Origin: Chinchilla lanigera
Taxonomy: Eukaryota > Chordata > Mammalia > Rodentia > Chinchillidae
NCBI RefSeq assembly: GCF_000276665.1
Contig: NW_004955467.1
Location: forward strand, 300,517 to 364,516
Direction of reading: 5' to 3'
DNA: 64,000 nt
Position 1 is the first letter of the stretch. Each line of letters starts with the position of its first letter. The notes beneath the pieces are model-generated. The model searched no databases. It saw nothing but the letters and a program-made list of their open reading frames with translations, and was not told the origin of the DNA. Shown here one piece after another: positions 34,591-46,572 of this stretch. Made by a program: the position numbers and the translations under genes.

Positions 34591-34764
34591 AAAAATCAAT
34601 GGAGAAAATCAGTCCTCAGATGATAATTTTTTTCTCCTTTTGATATTATTTCTGATTTTCTTCTTATTATAACTTTATTCCTGTTACTTCCTTTTACCCA
34701 TATCCCTTTTCCTTTTTTTTTTTTTTTTGCTTTTTTAATGTGAATATAAGTTCATTTATTCTAC

Positions 34765-34846
34765 ATTTGGAGGAGTGCTGGGGCTTGAACCCAGGGCTTT
34801 GCTTATGCTAAGCACATGCCCTATCTCTGAACTACACCATCAACCC
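34765..34846 (-). repeat. ID element, antisense
   Basis: gagtgctggggcttgaaccc ... tgctaagcacatgccctatc ... gaactacaccatcaacc. Confidence 0.87.
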
Positions 34847-35357
34847 TACCTTTAAGGTTTTGAAATGAGTTTTTCCTTTCATGAAAATATCTCTAAGACC
34901 TAATATGCCTTTTGAAAGAGATGGCTTGCTGCTATAACACCACAGTGGTATGCCACTGCGGGTGTCATGACCCCAGAGGTGTTATGGCACCACAGTTTTC
35001 TGAACACTGTAGAAAAGACCAAAAGAAGCAAGAGATTAGGAGCTCCTAAAAAAGAAATCAGTAAACCTCTGTAGAAAATTTCATACAAAAACCAGAGAAC
35101 TTATATCTCTTTAAAAATATTTCAGAAGCCAGAAATTAACTGGGCTGATTAGTTAAGGTCTTTTCCTGTATAAAGCCAATCAGTGAAGATAGACTGGTGG
35201 CTCTTTTCACAAATTCACAGAATTTCACAAAAAATCATAAGGCATGTGTGTGCCTTATGATTACACACACACACACATTAATAAAAATAGTTCATTTAAA
35301 AACAAAATAAATCTCAGAAACTAACCCCCAAAAATGAATGTATAAGAATTACCTGAG
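34847..35357. other. Intergenic; nothing recognised
   Basis: Contains a short local duplication around accacagtggtatgcc/caccacagttttc and a CA run near 35263. No gene. Confidence 0.35.
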
Positions 35358-35460
35358 GGGCCAGGGATATAGCTCAGTGGCACAAGTGCCTGCTTGGCAA
35401 GCGCAAGGTCCTGAGTTCAATTCCCAGGACCAAAATAAATAATAATAATAACAGTAAATA
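35358..35460 (+). repeat. ID element with TSD
   Basis: gggccagggatatagctcag ... ggcaagcgcaaggtcctgag, then an (AAT)n-rich tail. Flanks aattacctgag and aattatctgag form an 11-bp TSD with one change. Confidence 0.95.
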
Positions 35461-35764
35461 AAAACAATTATCTGAGAAGATATCCAAAATAATTTTGTTA
35501 ATCTAGCTTGAAAAATCTACAGCAGAACATAGTCAACAAAATAAAATCAAGAAAATGATGCATTAACAAATGAGAATATCAACAAAGGTAGAAAGTATTC
35601 TTTTATGAGTGTCTTTATAAGGCATGATGAGAAATACAATGAACATTGGTTTCAAGTGCTGTCCAATGGAGAGGCAGCCTTATCCACCTTAATCAGTGGA
35701 CCTAGCACGTGCAACTTCTGCTTCTTTCCCTAAGTCAGAATGACCATGAAAGGTAAATGTTTTG

Positions 35765-35990
35765 AATTTATTTAGGACATTCAGGCAGCCATGACAGGGC
35801 AACTAAAGACTCTCATGAAAGAGGTCTTCCAGAACTGCTTCAGAAAGTAGCAAGAATAATGGGATAAGTGTGTTCAAAGTGAGGGGAGTATTTTGAGGGG
35901 AATTAATTACAATGTGTCTTTTATTGTAATCAGTTTTTAATTTAAATATTCACCATATGTTTCAAACACACCTTATACATTCATGATACT
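35765..35990 (+). repeat. Mariner-like transposase C-terminus remnant and 3' end
   Basis: cagaactgcttcagaaagta, gggataagtgtgttcaaagt and gaggggagtattttgagggg, parallel to 25.3 kb. Stops interrupt the frame. It ends near a TAATCAG/TTTTTAATTT stretch. Confidence 0.62.
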
Positions 35991-36425
35991 GAAGGGGAAG
36001 AAAATGCCAACCAAGAATAGTCAGTCAAAAAAACTGCTCTTCAAAGATTAAGGGAGAAATTAGGGCTTTTCCTGAAAGCTGAGCGAATTCATCATCACTA
36101 GATTTGTATAGCTCATGGTTTGGGAGATTGTGACATTCAAAAGCTTGGTACTGGCATCTGCTCAGCGTCTCGTAGGGCCCTCATGCTGAATCATGGTATC
36201 ACATGGTGGGATACAGGAAGTGCACCAAAGAAATTCACCTGTAGAGCAAAGCCACTTCTTCAATCACTTGTGAATCCATTCATGCAGGGAAAGTGCTAAT
36301 GACACAAACACCTCCCAAAGGCCCAAATTCTCAACAGTGCTGCGTGGGGACCAAGTTTCCAACACATGAAATTGGTGGATACCATAGCAACTAATATGAA
36401 CATTTGCATGTCAACAAATTGGACA
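35991..36425. other. Intergenic; nothing firm
   Basis: Phrases such as ctcatggtttgggagattgtgac hint at an old LTR in antisense. No boundary found. Confidence 0.3.
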
Positions 36426-36892
36426 ATGTAAAAAAATAAATAAATTCCTAGAAACAGATAGCCTACCAAGATTGAAGCATGAAGAAAGAGAAAAATATGA
36501 ACAAACTCAGAAAAGAAAGGAAATTGAATCAAAATATCCCAACAAAGAAGAACCCTGGACTAGATGGCTTCACTGGAAAATTCAACCAAACATTTAAAGA
36601 ATTCGTGCCAATCATTTTCAAACTCTCCCCTAAAAGCTAAGAAAATGGTACACTTCAAAGTTACTTTATATGGCCGGCATCACTTTGATGTAAAAAGCTG
36701 AAGATGCTACAATAAAAGGAAACTACAGGCCAATATTTTTAGTGAATACTGATGCAAAGATCCTCAATGAAATACTAGCAAACTGAATTCAACAGTATAT
36801 TAAGTACACTGTGACAAAGTGGAATTTATCCTGGGGTGCAAGGATGGTTTAATACATGAAAAACAATAAATATAATACAACACATTAATAGA

Positions 36893-37036
36893 AAGCTAGT
36901 GGCACATGACTATAATTCCAGCTCTTGGGAGGCTGAAACAGTAAGATCCCCATGAGTTCACAGCCAGACTAGGCTACATAGTTCGAGGCCAGCCTGAACT
37001 ACATAGCAAGACCCTGTCCAAAAAAAAAAAAAAAAG
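36893..37036 (+). repeat. B1-type SINE inside L1
   Basis: gctagtggcacatgactata ... gcagccagactaggctacat ... gcaagaccctgtcc, then a run of A. Confidence 0.88.
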
Positions 37037-37407
37037 GAAGGACAAAAATTATGATTTTCTCAGTTCATGTAGAAAAATGTTTAATAAAATTCAATCTCTC
37101 ATGATAAAAATCAACAAAATGACTAGAAGGACACTACCACAGCACAAGGAAGGGCATACATGAAAAGCCCATGACTAACATCACTCACAACAGTAAAAGA
37201 TGAAAAGTTTTCCTTTAAGACTCAAGAAGGTAAAGATGGCCATATTCACCACTTCTGTTCAACATAACTAGAACTCCTATCCAGAGAAATAGATATTTTT
37301 TAAAAGGTGCATCCAAATTGGAAAGGGAGAAGAAAAAATGATCTCTGTTAACAGATTATGATCTTATCTGTACAAAACCCTAAAGATTATGCAAAAAAAG
37401 TTAGAAG

Positions 37408-37600
37408 TTGGTTGTGATAGTGAATTCTTATATTCTAGCACTCTGGAAGGCTGAGGCAAGAGGATCTCAAGCTCAAGTCCAGCCTGGACAACTTAGCAAG
37501 ACCTTGTCTCAAAATTTTTTTAAAAATTAGAAAGAGCTGAGTATATAGCTCATTGCAGGTCCTGGGTTCAATCCCCAGTACTGGGAGGAGGGTTGGGGAA
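37408..37600 (+). repeat. B1 plus ID dimer SINE inside L1
   Basis: gttgtgatagtgaattctta ... ctggacaacttagcaagacc followed by an ID-like part (gagctgagtatatagctcat ... gggttcaatccccagtactg). Confidence 0.78.
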
Positions 37601-37619
37601 TGGGGAGGATTTTATATAG

Positions 37620-37665
37620 TAGCAGTGAACAAAAAAAAAAAAAAAAAAAAAAAATAGCAGTGAAC
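37620..37665 (+). repeat. Poly(A)-only insertion flanked by an 11-bp direct repeat
   Basis: tagcagtgaac at 37620-37630 and again at 37655-37665, separated by 24 A and nothing else. Confidence 0.85.
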
Positions 37666-37811
37666 AATCCAAACAAGAAATTAAGAGAGTAATTCCATTT
37701 ACAATAACATCAATAAGAAGAAAATACTTAGAAACAGACTTAACCAAGGATTCAAGACTTAACCGAAAACTGCCAAACAAGGCTAAAAGAAATTAAACAG
37801 GAAATTAAACT

Positions 37812-37880
37812 AGTGCAGATTAGTGCTGGATGGCTTGCCTAACATGTGTGAGACATGAGGTTTGATCCCCAGCACTACAA
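37812..37880 (+). repeat. Diverged ID-like unit
   Basis: gtgctggatggcttgcctaa ... gaggtttgatccccagcact followed by A-rich sequence. Confidence 0.65.
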
Positions 37881-38560
37881 AAAAAGAGAAAAAACCCACC
37901 AATTTATGGAACAAAGCAGGAAAAATCTCCATGGCACTAGCTGGGGCACTGATTTAGACATGACACCAGGGGCACAAATACAAAATCAAAAACAGACAAA
38001 TGGGACTACAGTGACCTTTACAATTTCTGTGCAGCAGGGGATACAACCATCAGGATGAAGAGACCAGTGAAATGGGAGAAAAGGTTTGCAAGCCATATAT
38101 AAGATAAGGGGTTAGGAATGGAGTGAAGAACTTCTACAACTCAGTATCAAAAAACAAAAGCCCCAAAACAACCTAATTTTAAAAATGGGCAAAGGAGTTG
38201 AATAGACATTTTTCCAAAGATATATGAATGGCCAACAGGTATGGGAAAAGATGGTCAGCATCACTGATTGTCAAGGAAATACAAGTGAAAACCACAGTTA
38301 GATAGCATATTATACTCCCTCAAAGACCACTTTTTTAAGAGCTGGAAATGTTGATACAGACATGGCAAATCTGGCGGGAACCCCAGCATAGTACCAAGAG
38401 TGTAAAATGGTTCATCACTGTGGACAACAGTGTGCAGGTGCCTCATAAACTCATAAATACAATTGCCATGTGCTGCAGTAACCCCACGTCTGGGTATTTA
38501 TCAAAAAGAATTAAAATCAGTGTCCTAAAGACATGGTACCAGGTGGCAAGATGTTCACAA

Positions 38561-39372
38561 CTAGTGTCTAGAAGGCACTCAACCCGTGTACTCAATTATG
38601 GGTAAGAGTGAGACGGGCCAGACAGAGGTTACATCTACTGGTGAGCAAACTGAGGATCATGGGGAATCAAAATCAATGGCGATGGGGCAGCAGTTAGAGA
38701 CTCGGAAAGTCTGAGAGCCACCACTTCCACTCTCAGTCCACTGGCGCTCCTGTCTATGTTCTAAAAACTGTGAAGCCCTGACAAGGCCAGGGTCCCAGGC
38801 ACATCACACCCATGGTATCATGGCCAATAGCTGGCCAATTCTTTTCTTGCAGGGCTGTGTGGCTGTATTTATCAAATGTAAAACTCTTATATTATTGGAG
38901 CCAGTAGTTGTTCATTTATGTATTTCTTTTAAAGGGCAATTAAAACTTAAAAACACACACCCCCAAAAAACATATCATTTAATGATTTTTTTAAATGATC
39001 TATTGTTTGTAAAGAAAAAATTTTGAGAGTATTCTCTTGGGAAATATTAATATTAATGTCAACTAGATAAATAAATAAAAATATAAATAGTCAAGTGTAT
39101 ATGCAAGATATGCTTAAGTACATTTAATTAATGTAATTATATTAATATATTTAATCAATATATTTTAATATTAATATTAGTATTAACCCATTCCTTTCAT
39201 GGCAAATAGAAGAAGTATGAGAAAAACTGACTTGAAAATATCTTCAAAATATTAATTTTAAACAAATAACTGGATTGTCAGGTTTTTACAAAATCTTCCT
39301 GGGGTTTTGATTGAGACTGTACTGAATCTATAGGTTTATTGTGAGGGAATCAGCACCTTAACAATACTGAAT
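38561..39372. other. Intergenic with an AT-rich tract
   Basis: 39040-39190 is almost purely A and T with repeated ttaat/attaatat units. No gene. Confidence 0.5.
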
Positions 39373-39455
39373 ATTAGCCAGGCATGGTGGAGCATGCCTG
39401 TAATCCCAGTACTCAGGAGGCAGAGGGAGGAGGATCTCTTCAAGTTCGAGGCTAA
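39373..39455 (+). repeat. 3'-truncated B1-type SINE
   Basis: ttagccaggcatggtggagc ... ctcaggaggcagagggagga, ending soon after ttcaagttcgaggc with no tail. Confidence 0.85.
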
Positions 39456-39911
39456 CAGATTTTCACAGATCCCACAATGACCATATACTTTAGGACCCCA
39501 CATAAGTGCTGATCACACAGCCACACAATGAAGAGTACGGCTGTGCCTGGGTGGGCTTTGATAAGGGGACATCAACATGGTAGCCCAGCCATGGGACAAG
39601 AGAGGCATGAAGCACACAAACAAAATGTGAGAGGCTCTCAGATTCCAACTTCACAAAGTGCATCTGAACTCTGCAGGGATGCCTACTGCAATGGTTTATG
39701 AGTCAAGATGACCTGAAATGACACACGAGAATTGTCTGATACACACCAGCAAAAGATTAAAATGAAAAAATGTAAATTCTCCTATCTGGTTCTACTGAGA
39801 ATGCACTAAAAATGTTAATGTAATTACTAACAGCAAACTATGGAGAATTCTTGCTGGAAAAATAACTGTTACTATTGAAATCCAAGTCTTTGTCTACATA
39901 AAAATTGAATC
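39456..39911. other. Intergenic; nothing recognised
   Basis: No gene or clear repeat. Confidence 0.4.
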
Positions 39912-40010
39912 AAGAGGTTGGGGTTGTACCTCGCTACCAGTAGTCGAGCACTTGCTCAGCAGGTGCAATGCCCTGGGCTCAGGCACCAACACTACAAAAA
40001 CAGAAAGAAA
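39912..40010 (+). repeat. Diverged ID element
   Basis: gaggttggggttgtacctcg ... cttgctcagcaggtgcaatg ... gggctcaggcaccaacac. Confidence 0.72.
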
Positions 40011-40084
40011 AAAAAATTGATTCAAAACCTTCTTTTGTTGAAAATATTTCATGATAAAATAATTTTAGGTTCTATTTGTACTTA

Positions 40085-40260
40085 GGGTCCCGCTGAGATG
40101 ACCCATAAATGCACGTAATGACGACAAAGCGCTGTCTGTAGACACCCAGGGACGGCTGAGTCAGCCCAGGAGAAGAGGGGAGCAGGGTGATGCGTCACAC
40201 GCACAACGGCTTCTTTCCAAACCCAAGGCCCTGAAGACGCCCTTCACGTTCTTCAAGAAC
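40085..40260. promoter_or_regulatory. Candidate regulatory cluster with MARE/AP-1 palindrome
   Basis: A locally CpG-enriched patch in AT-rich surroundings. GCTGAGTCAGC at 40155-40165 is the 11-base palindromic core of a MAF-recognition element with an embedded AP-1 site. TGATGCGTCA at 40188-40197 is CRE/AP-1-like. Function is inferred only from motifs. Confidence 0.35.
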
Positions 40261-41461
40261 TAGCTCTCACTCTTATGCTTTATGTGCCAGCAAAGTTTAC
40301 TGAAGACATTATTCTTAACCCAAAGCTTAGAAGAGATTCTACAGAGAAAGAAGTAGGCTTTCCAGGCTAAGGAGAAGAACCTGGATTTGGTACCAATAAT
40401 TTGCTCAAATTTCTCTTTCCAAAGAGAAAGCATTAAGTAGATGTATTAACTAAAGAAAAATGCTACATTAAAAGGTAGGTATTTTTAAACAAATAAAAAA
40501 TTGCAAATGCACACACAACTAAATGGACTAAGATTCCAGAAAAGCAGAGCCCTTATTGGATGTGGTGAGATCATCAGGTGTTTCCACACCCGGGTAATTT
40601 GCTTAGCCTGAAAACTAATAGTTAGACTCACCACAGGAAGAAGGACCCTAGTAGGAGAAAAGAAGCAAGAGGATAGAGGATGTTACACCACATTTTAAAA
40701 AATAAATTAAAAGCTAGAAATTATTTTTTAAAGAAAACATCAAATGGAAATCCTGAAGTTAAAAAGAATAATAAGTATGATGTAAAACTCACTAAAGGAG
40801 CTAAAGGAGTTCAACAGTAGTTTTGAACTGGCAAAATGGAGAGTCTGAAAATAGATGGAAAGATTTTATGCAAAGACTATAAGCAAAGAAAAAGAATGAG
40901 GAAAAATGAACCAGGCCTGGAAGAACACTGAAATAATGTTAGGTGTATCATTGTAGAGTATGAGGAGTTATGTTCTAGAATGACAAATAAAAGCCAATTA
41001 AGATCTTCAGGTTTACCGTACTTTTTGTCTTTTTATAGTTCATGGGGTCATGTATGGCCAGGGATGCGTAAACCTTCCTGTGCTGTGATGGTTGCTCAGG
41101 AAACCTTAGCAGCTTATCTTTTGCCTAGAATTAAATCAGCATAAACCAGGTTAATAGCAGTTATTAGGGCTGCCATCTGGGGTCAAGATTTAAAACAAAC
41201 CTACATACTAATGTAAATGTCTGCTTAGGGTCTTCATGGAATATGGAAGATTTGCAAAAATAGATTCTAGATTTTGACAGGAACTAAAATATCTCATAGA
41301 AAACTAAGAGCTGAGTCATTCTAGCCTTACCACTCACGTGCAGCAAAAAGGTGATTTTCATGCAAAACAGCAAAGGCAGCATTCACAAGCAGCAGAGCTC
41401 ACATTTGGAAGTCTCACCTGAACACACCTGAATTTTATTCATTTTTTAAAATATGCATCAC
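40261..41461. other. Intergenic, AT-rich; nothing recognised
   Basis: No gene, SINE or L1 recognised. Confidence 0.4.
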
Positions 41462-42408
41462 TGTGATGGTTGATTGTGTCAGCTTCAGTAAGAGAAGCTT
41501 AACTAAATCAGCTCAGCAATTAATTCCACACCCTAGGGTGTGTGTGGTACACCTACCCTAGGGCAGCTCCTCACCTGGATGGTATAAAGTGGAAATGAAG
41601 AAGGACGGATCTGCTTCTGTCTTTGCAGAGAAGCTCCAGTCTTCACCTTTGTAGTTCCACAGTCAATACTGGGGCTCCCCAGTCAATGTTGGGGATGTAG
41701 TTTCCCAATTAATATTGGGACTGATCTCTGATGAAGACTCTTGCTTTGATGAAGGAAGACTCAAGGCATAGACACAGAGGAGTGGGTTTATTGACCACAC
41801 TGTTTATTAACGGAGCACACTGTCTTAAATACACAATAAGAATAAAGGTGTTCTTTACTAAACGAGAACAAAAAGAGTTCAGTGAGAAAGGAGCTCAAAC
41901 GATAGTTCAAGGAAAACACATGTTTACTTTGAGCGGGTAGCTTTGGGAACTGCAGAGCTGATAGTATTAGGGACAGCTTGGGAAACAGCAGAGAAAATGT
42001 CTTCCATAACCTTCAGCTGCAAAGCCATGGCCTCCCTCCCAGTCGTGCCATGCTCCACCTTCAGAGTCCTTCAGCTGACCCTTCAGGATCCCCTGCAAGA
42101 CTCACCACATCACAGCCTAGAAGCAAAGCACCTCATATGCACACTTTCAGTGCTGACCCCCGCAGCCCTCACCTTAGATGTCGTCTCCTGGCTTCCAGCC
42201 CAGCCCCGTTGGCTTCTGATACAGACTCACACAGGACACTGCAGTGAGCTCCAGGCCTTGGACTGAATCCTTCAGTCTCCAGTGTGCAGACACCCTCTGC
42301 ACGCTTCCTCATCCAACTATGTGGGTGGCCATTGTAAGCCAATCTTGTAAATGTTTATATATTTGTATATCTTGTGTTATATTTCTCTAATAAACACTGA
42401 CTGATACA
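41462..42408 (+). repeat. 947-bp solo LTR with perfect 5-bp TSD
   Basis: TG...CA with atcac at 41457-41461 and 42409-42413. AATAAA at 42389-42394 close to the 3' end fixes the plus orientation. It begins tgtgatggttgattgtgtca, a start I associate with ERVL/MaLR-class mammalian LTRs. It is longer than a simple MaLR LTR, so it may hold an unrecognised insertion around 41700-41960. Confidence 0.82.
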
Positions 42409-42529
42409 ATCACAAAAGGAAATGGACTAAGAAACATTCTAAAGGTTTTTCAGCGGATGAAGGTAATTAACTAACAGAATGATTCCTGTACCATGGTTCT
42501 CACTTGCTTGATTAATAATGTTGCATCAC

Positions 42530-42695
42530 GAGCCAGGCATGGTGGCGCACACCTGTAATCCCACACTGAGAGACTGAGGCAGGAGGATCATTGCAAGTTC
42601 AAGGCCAGCCTTGGCTACAAAGTGAGCTCAAGTCCAGCCTGAGCTGCATAGTGAGACCCTGTCTCAAAAAGACAAAAAAAAAAATAAAAAAAAAA
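42530..42695 (+). repeat. B1-type SINE, near full length
   Basis: gagccaggcatggtggcgca head, duplication (gttcaaggccagccttgg and gctcaagtccagcctgag), and a ctgtctcaaaaagacaaaaa tail. Confidence 0.95.
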
Positions 42696-43765
42696 TGTTG
42701 CATCACCAGCAAAAATCATCTCAGTCAAAGAGGAATTTTAAAGGCTCTCCATCCCTACTATGCCTACAGAGCAGATGGTATTACTCCAGACATGACAGAG
42801 ACCTTTTGTTAAACAATAGGCTACCTTACACACAGGAGTCTTTACCCAAGGTACTTGGAGAAGGCACTCCTTGGCCAGTGTCACCAGGTACCTGGTGGCA
42901 GGTGGATTCCATAGGATCAAGACACGCTGAAGGTAAGACATTTTGCCTCATTCTGATTTGTAGGATGTCCAGGTGGCCTGAAGCCCACTGTCATCCAGGA
43001 GTGATGCAAATCTTGCTATCATGAGCCTGATCATGCTCAGCTCTCTGGACAAGTACAGCAGATGAATTGGACTCTAAAGACTTCATCCAGCGCTTTCAGC
43101 CACAGCAAGATCAGAGAGATCCTGTCTTGCCAAGGGTGTCAAATCTCATTATCCTCAGTGTCTTCTCAGCCCTCTCTCCCCACCTCTAACCCCCTCAATG
43201 AGATGGTTCCCCCAAATAAATAAAAAGTTCATTTGGCATTCAGCTTGACCGCTAGCCTTGCTAAAAATAAGAGCAAACTCTGCAAGCAAGCACAGTGGTT
43301 CCTTTGAACTTTTGTCTGGCAAGCCTAAGAATTTGGGTCTGAAACCGTATCGTGTGCCCAGTTTAGCTAAGTCCTTTTATAATCATGTTTAATACTTAAA
43401 GGGGCTTCTCTCTTCCCTGGAAACCCTGAGACATAAAGACAGAGAGACCCGGAAGGAACCTCTAGAGGAAGTCTATCACCCTTATCAGCCAGTGGGGAGA
43501 TTTCTATACATAAAGATATTCCAGAGGAGAGACAGGCTGACACCACACTGGTAGAGACCTTCTCAAGTGTTCTGATGTGACTAGCAAAGAGAAAGAAAAA
43601 TCCGGTTGGTTTCACACTTTCCATGTGAAGCTCGATCCTCAGGAGGACCAGACTGGGGTTCACACAAGGATTTGAAATTTTTCATTTCTAGAATAATTGA
43701 TATTGGGCCATTCAATCAAAGAGTCATTCTAATGCATTTCCTGTGTTATTATAATAACAGCCTTG
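42696..43765. other. Intergenic; nothing recognised
   Basis: A probable old LTR at 42950-43220 (ends ccaaataaataaaaagttc) but without boundaries. No gene. Confidence 0.35.
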
Positions 43766-43767
43766 TT

Positions 43768-44135
43768 TGCCTGCATTACTGTAACAAACACTGAGAAAAT
43801 CAACTTATAAGAAAGAGAATCTTGCTGTCACTTACGGTTTCAGTCCATGTTCAGCTGGCCCATTGCTTCTGGGCCTGAGGTGAGGTGGTGCATCATGATG
43901 AGAGCAGGTGGTAGAACAAATTTTCTCACCTCAGTGTAGCCAAGAAACAGAAAGCAAGAAAGGGGCTAGACTCAGAGTACCCCCTCACAGGCACCTCCCA
44001 GTGACCTAGCTTCCTCACCTGGGTCCCACCTCTCAAGTGTCCCATCCTCCCCCATAGTACCAGGGGCTGGGGACCAGGTCTTTAGCACATGGGCCTCTGG
44101 GGGATACTTGTCCAAGCACAGCATGGCCTCTTGAC
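43768..44135 (-). repeat. MaLR-type LTR, antisense
   Basis: attactgtaacaaacactga ... gtttcagtccatgttcagct ... gggggatacttgtccaagca. Same layout as the 8.2 kb copy. Confidence 0.62.
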
Positions 44136-44499
44136 AGTAGTGATGATTTTAGTTACTGTGAGACTCACAACTTACGAGAAACAAATACATTGTTTTTAAC
44201 ACAGTTTTTTCTGTGTTCCCAGTTATGGTGCTCATAATCACGTATTTCCTATCAGCTCCATTGTGTATTCCCAAGATGAAGCAGTCTGGACTTACAAGCT
44301 CAACAATGAGAGTTTCAGCAGAGAAAAGGTGAGGCCTTCTTCCCGAGTAACTTTTGGTAATACTGAAGCAAACACAATTCATACTGCAGCCCAATACTGA
44401 AGCCCTAAACTTGCCACAAAATGTCTGAGACTGGTAGTCTTCATAACCAAAATTGGGAGCTCCCATTATGGAATCCTATAAAGAGGGTGGTTTTTTTGT

Positions 44500-45880
44500 T
44501 TGTTTGTTTGTTTATGTAAAAAATAAAACAAAATTTCAATACAAAATAATAGGAGAGTAACAATAGTTAATATATTGTGTATTGTTATCTTCAAAGTAGT
44601 TACTTAGAGTACCAGATATGGGCATAAAAATTCTCCAAACAACATTAGCACAAACTTTTCTTTTCAATGAACTAAGAGAAACTAGTAGTATAAGTATCTT
44701 GTATTTTTATTCCTTTTCCCTTCCTTCCTTTCCCCTTTTCCCTACCCTAGTTCCTCTTTCCTTTTGAACAGTTTCTTCCCATTTTACAATATCTATTGTA
44801 CACATCGGACCTTATTTACTCTTTCAGCTTCTCACACCAGAGAGACAATATGATGTTTACACATGTGAATTTGATTTATTTCACTAATGAGTATGGTCTC
44901 AGGTTATATCCACCTACCTATAAAAGTCTCAAGTTTATCTTTCTTTATGGCTGAGTAGTACTCCATTGTATAAAAAATCCACATTTTTATCCACTCCTCA
45001 GTTGATGGGCATTTGGATTGTTTCCAAGATTTAGCTATCACAAATTTTGCAGCTATAAACATAGGTGCACATATATCACTATGGTATGGTGTATTTAATT
45101 CTTCTGGGAATATACCTAGAAGGGGAATAGCTGGGACAAATGGGACCTCTAATCTTAGTTTTTTGGGAAATCTCCATACTGATTTCCACAGTGGTTGCAC
45201 CAGTCTACACTCCCACCAACAGTGGAGAAGCCTTCCTTTTTCCTCACAGCCCCACCAAAATTTGTTATTGGTTGATTTCTTGATGATAGCAGTTCTTCCT
45301 GTAGTGAGATGGACTCTCATCATTGTTTCAATTTGCATTTCTCGAATGACCAATGATGTTGAACATTTTTTCACATATTTGTCTTTTGTATTTCTTCATC
45401 TGAGAAGTGCATATTCATCTCAGATGCCCATTTTTGGACTGGGTCTTTGAATTTTGGGGGCCTGATTTTTTTCAGTTCTTTATATGTTCTAGATATAAAT
45501 CCTTTGTTTGAAGGGCAACTGCCTAAAACTTTTTCCCACTCTGTGGGTTGTCTTTTTATTCTGTTGGTGATTTCTTTTGTTGTGAAAAAGGTTTTAATAA
45601 GATCCCAATTGTTGATTCTTTGTAGTATTTCCCATGAGATCTGGGTTTTGTTCATGAAGTCTCTGCCTACCCCTATGTCTTCAAGACTTCTACCTATTTT
45701 CTCTTCCAGTAGATTCAATTCACTGTTTTAATATTTAGACCTTTGATCCATTTTGATTTTAGTTTAGAGCATAGTGATAGACTTGGGTCTAGTTTTAGTC
45801 TTCAGCATGCAGAGAGCCAATTTTTCCAGCACCATTTAATAAAGAGGCTCTCTTTCTTCCAGTGAACATATTTGGCCTAA
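44500..45880 (-). repeat. L1 3' portion, antisense: 3' UTR and ORF2 C-terminal part
   Basis: A tail (tttgtttgtttgttta), the 3' UTR to about 44870, then ORF2 coding. A 156-codon open frame (44904-45374) contains [29 protein letters not shown] and IFYTMEYYSAIKKDK, diagnostic of the L1 ORF2 C-terminus. A second frame (45371-45718) carries the preceding segment, with a frameshift where they meet. It is younger than the other L1 pieces in the window. Confidence 0.92.
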
Positions 45881-46425
45881 GAGGCCTGTTTGTGGCCCTC
45901 CACAGATGAAAAGAGATGTATTAAATTCAATCCTTGAAGAAACAGAAATAGGCAAGAGTAGCTTTGGTACAGAGGGTAGTGTCTACTCAGGTAGTTAATC
46001 TTATGAAAGTGCAAGCCACAAAGACAACATAAATTTCCTCTGTTCTTCTGATACTTAAGCAAATATTTTAAAGGTAAAATAAAACTTTTAATGGGATTAA
46101 AACCCAGGACTTTTTCTGAAGGACGTGGAGCCATCTCTTTCAAGTATAAGCATCAAGGAAGCTGGTACTCTATCACTCTCACACAGAAGGGGTGTTAGCC
46201 TGCGTGCTTAGACTACCCATTTGTCCAAGAGATTTTCAAAAATGCTTTAATTTTTCTTCCTCAAAGGCAATGAATTAGACAGATGGTAACTCCAGTGACT
46301 AGATTGGTTCAGAGCAAACTATGAAAGCATGATGCTGTGGAGTCTTCTCTCTTGCGGACAGGTCCCTCACACATGAGAATGTGCATGACATGGGCCTCAC
46401 CTGTGAGTCTATATAAATAAGGTTG
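45881..46425. other. Intergenic; nothing recognised
   Basis: No gene or clear repeat. Confidence 0.4.
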
Positions 46426-46572
46426 GTGCCGGGCTTGGTGGCACACACCTGTGATCCCAGCACTCAGGAGGCTGAGGCAGGAGGATTGCCATGAGTCTGA
46501 GGCCAGCCTGGGTTATATAAATAAGTTCAAGGCCAGCCTGGACTACATAGTGAGACCCTGCCTCAAAACAAA
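46426..46572 (+). repeat. B1-type SINE
   Basis: gccgggcttggtggcacaca head, duplication, gagaccctgcctcaaaac tail. Confidence 0.95.

Larger units (their letters stand above)
36430..38560 (+). repeat. Old L1 ORF2 (reverse transcriptase to C-terminus), broken by SINE insertions
   Basis: Collinear L1 landmarks: ccctggactagatggcttca, ggaaactacaggccaatatt, ggggtgcaaggatggtttaa, aaaatgggcaaaggagttga and ccccacgtctgggtatttat. Many stops and gaps. Two B1-type SINEs, an ID-like unit and a poly(A) insertion lie inside it. Confidence 0.85.
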
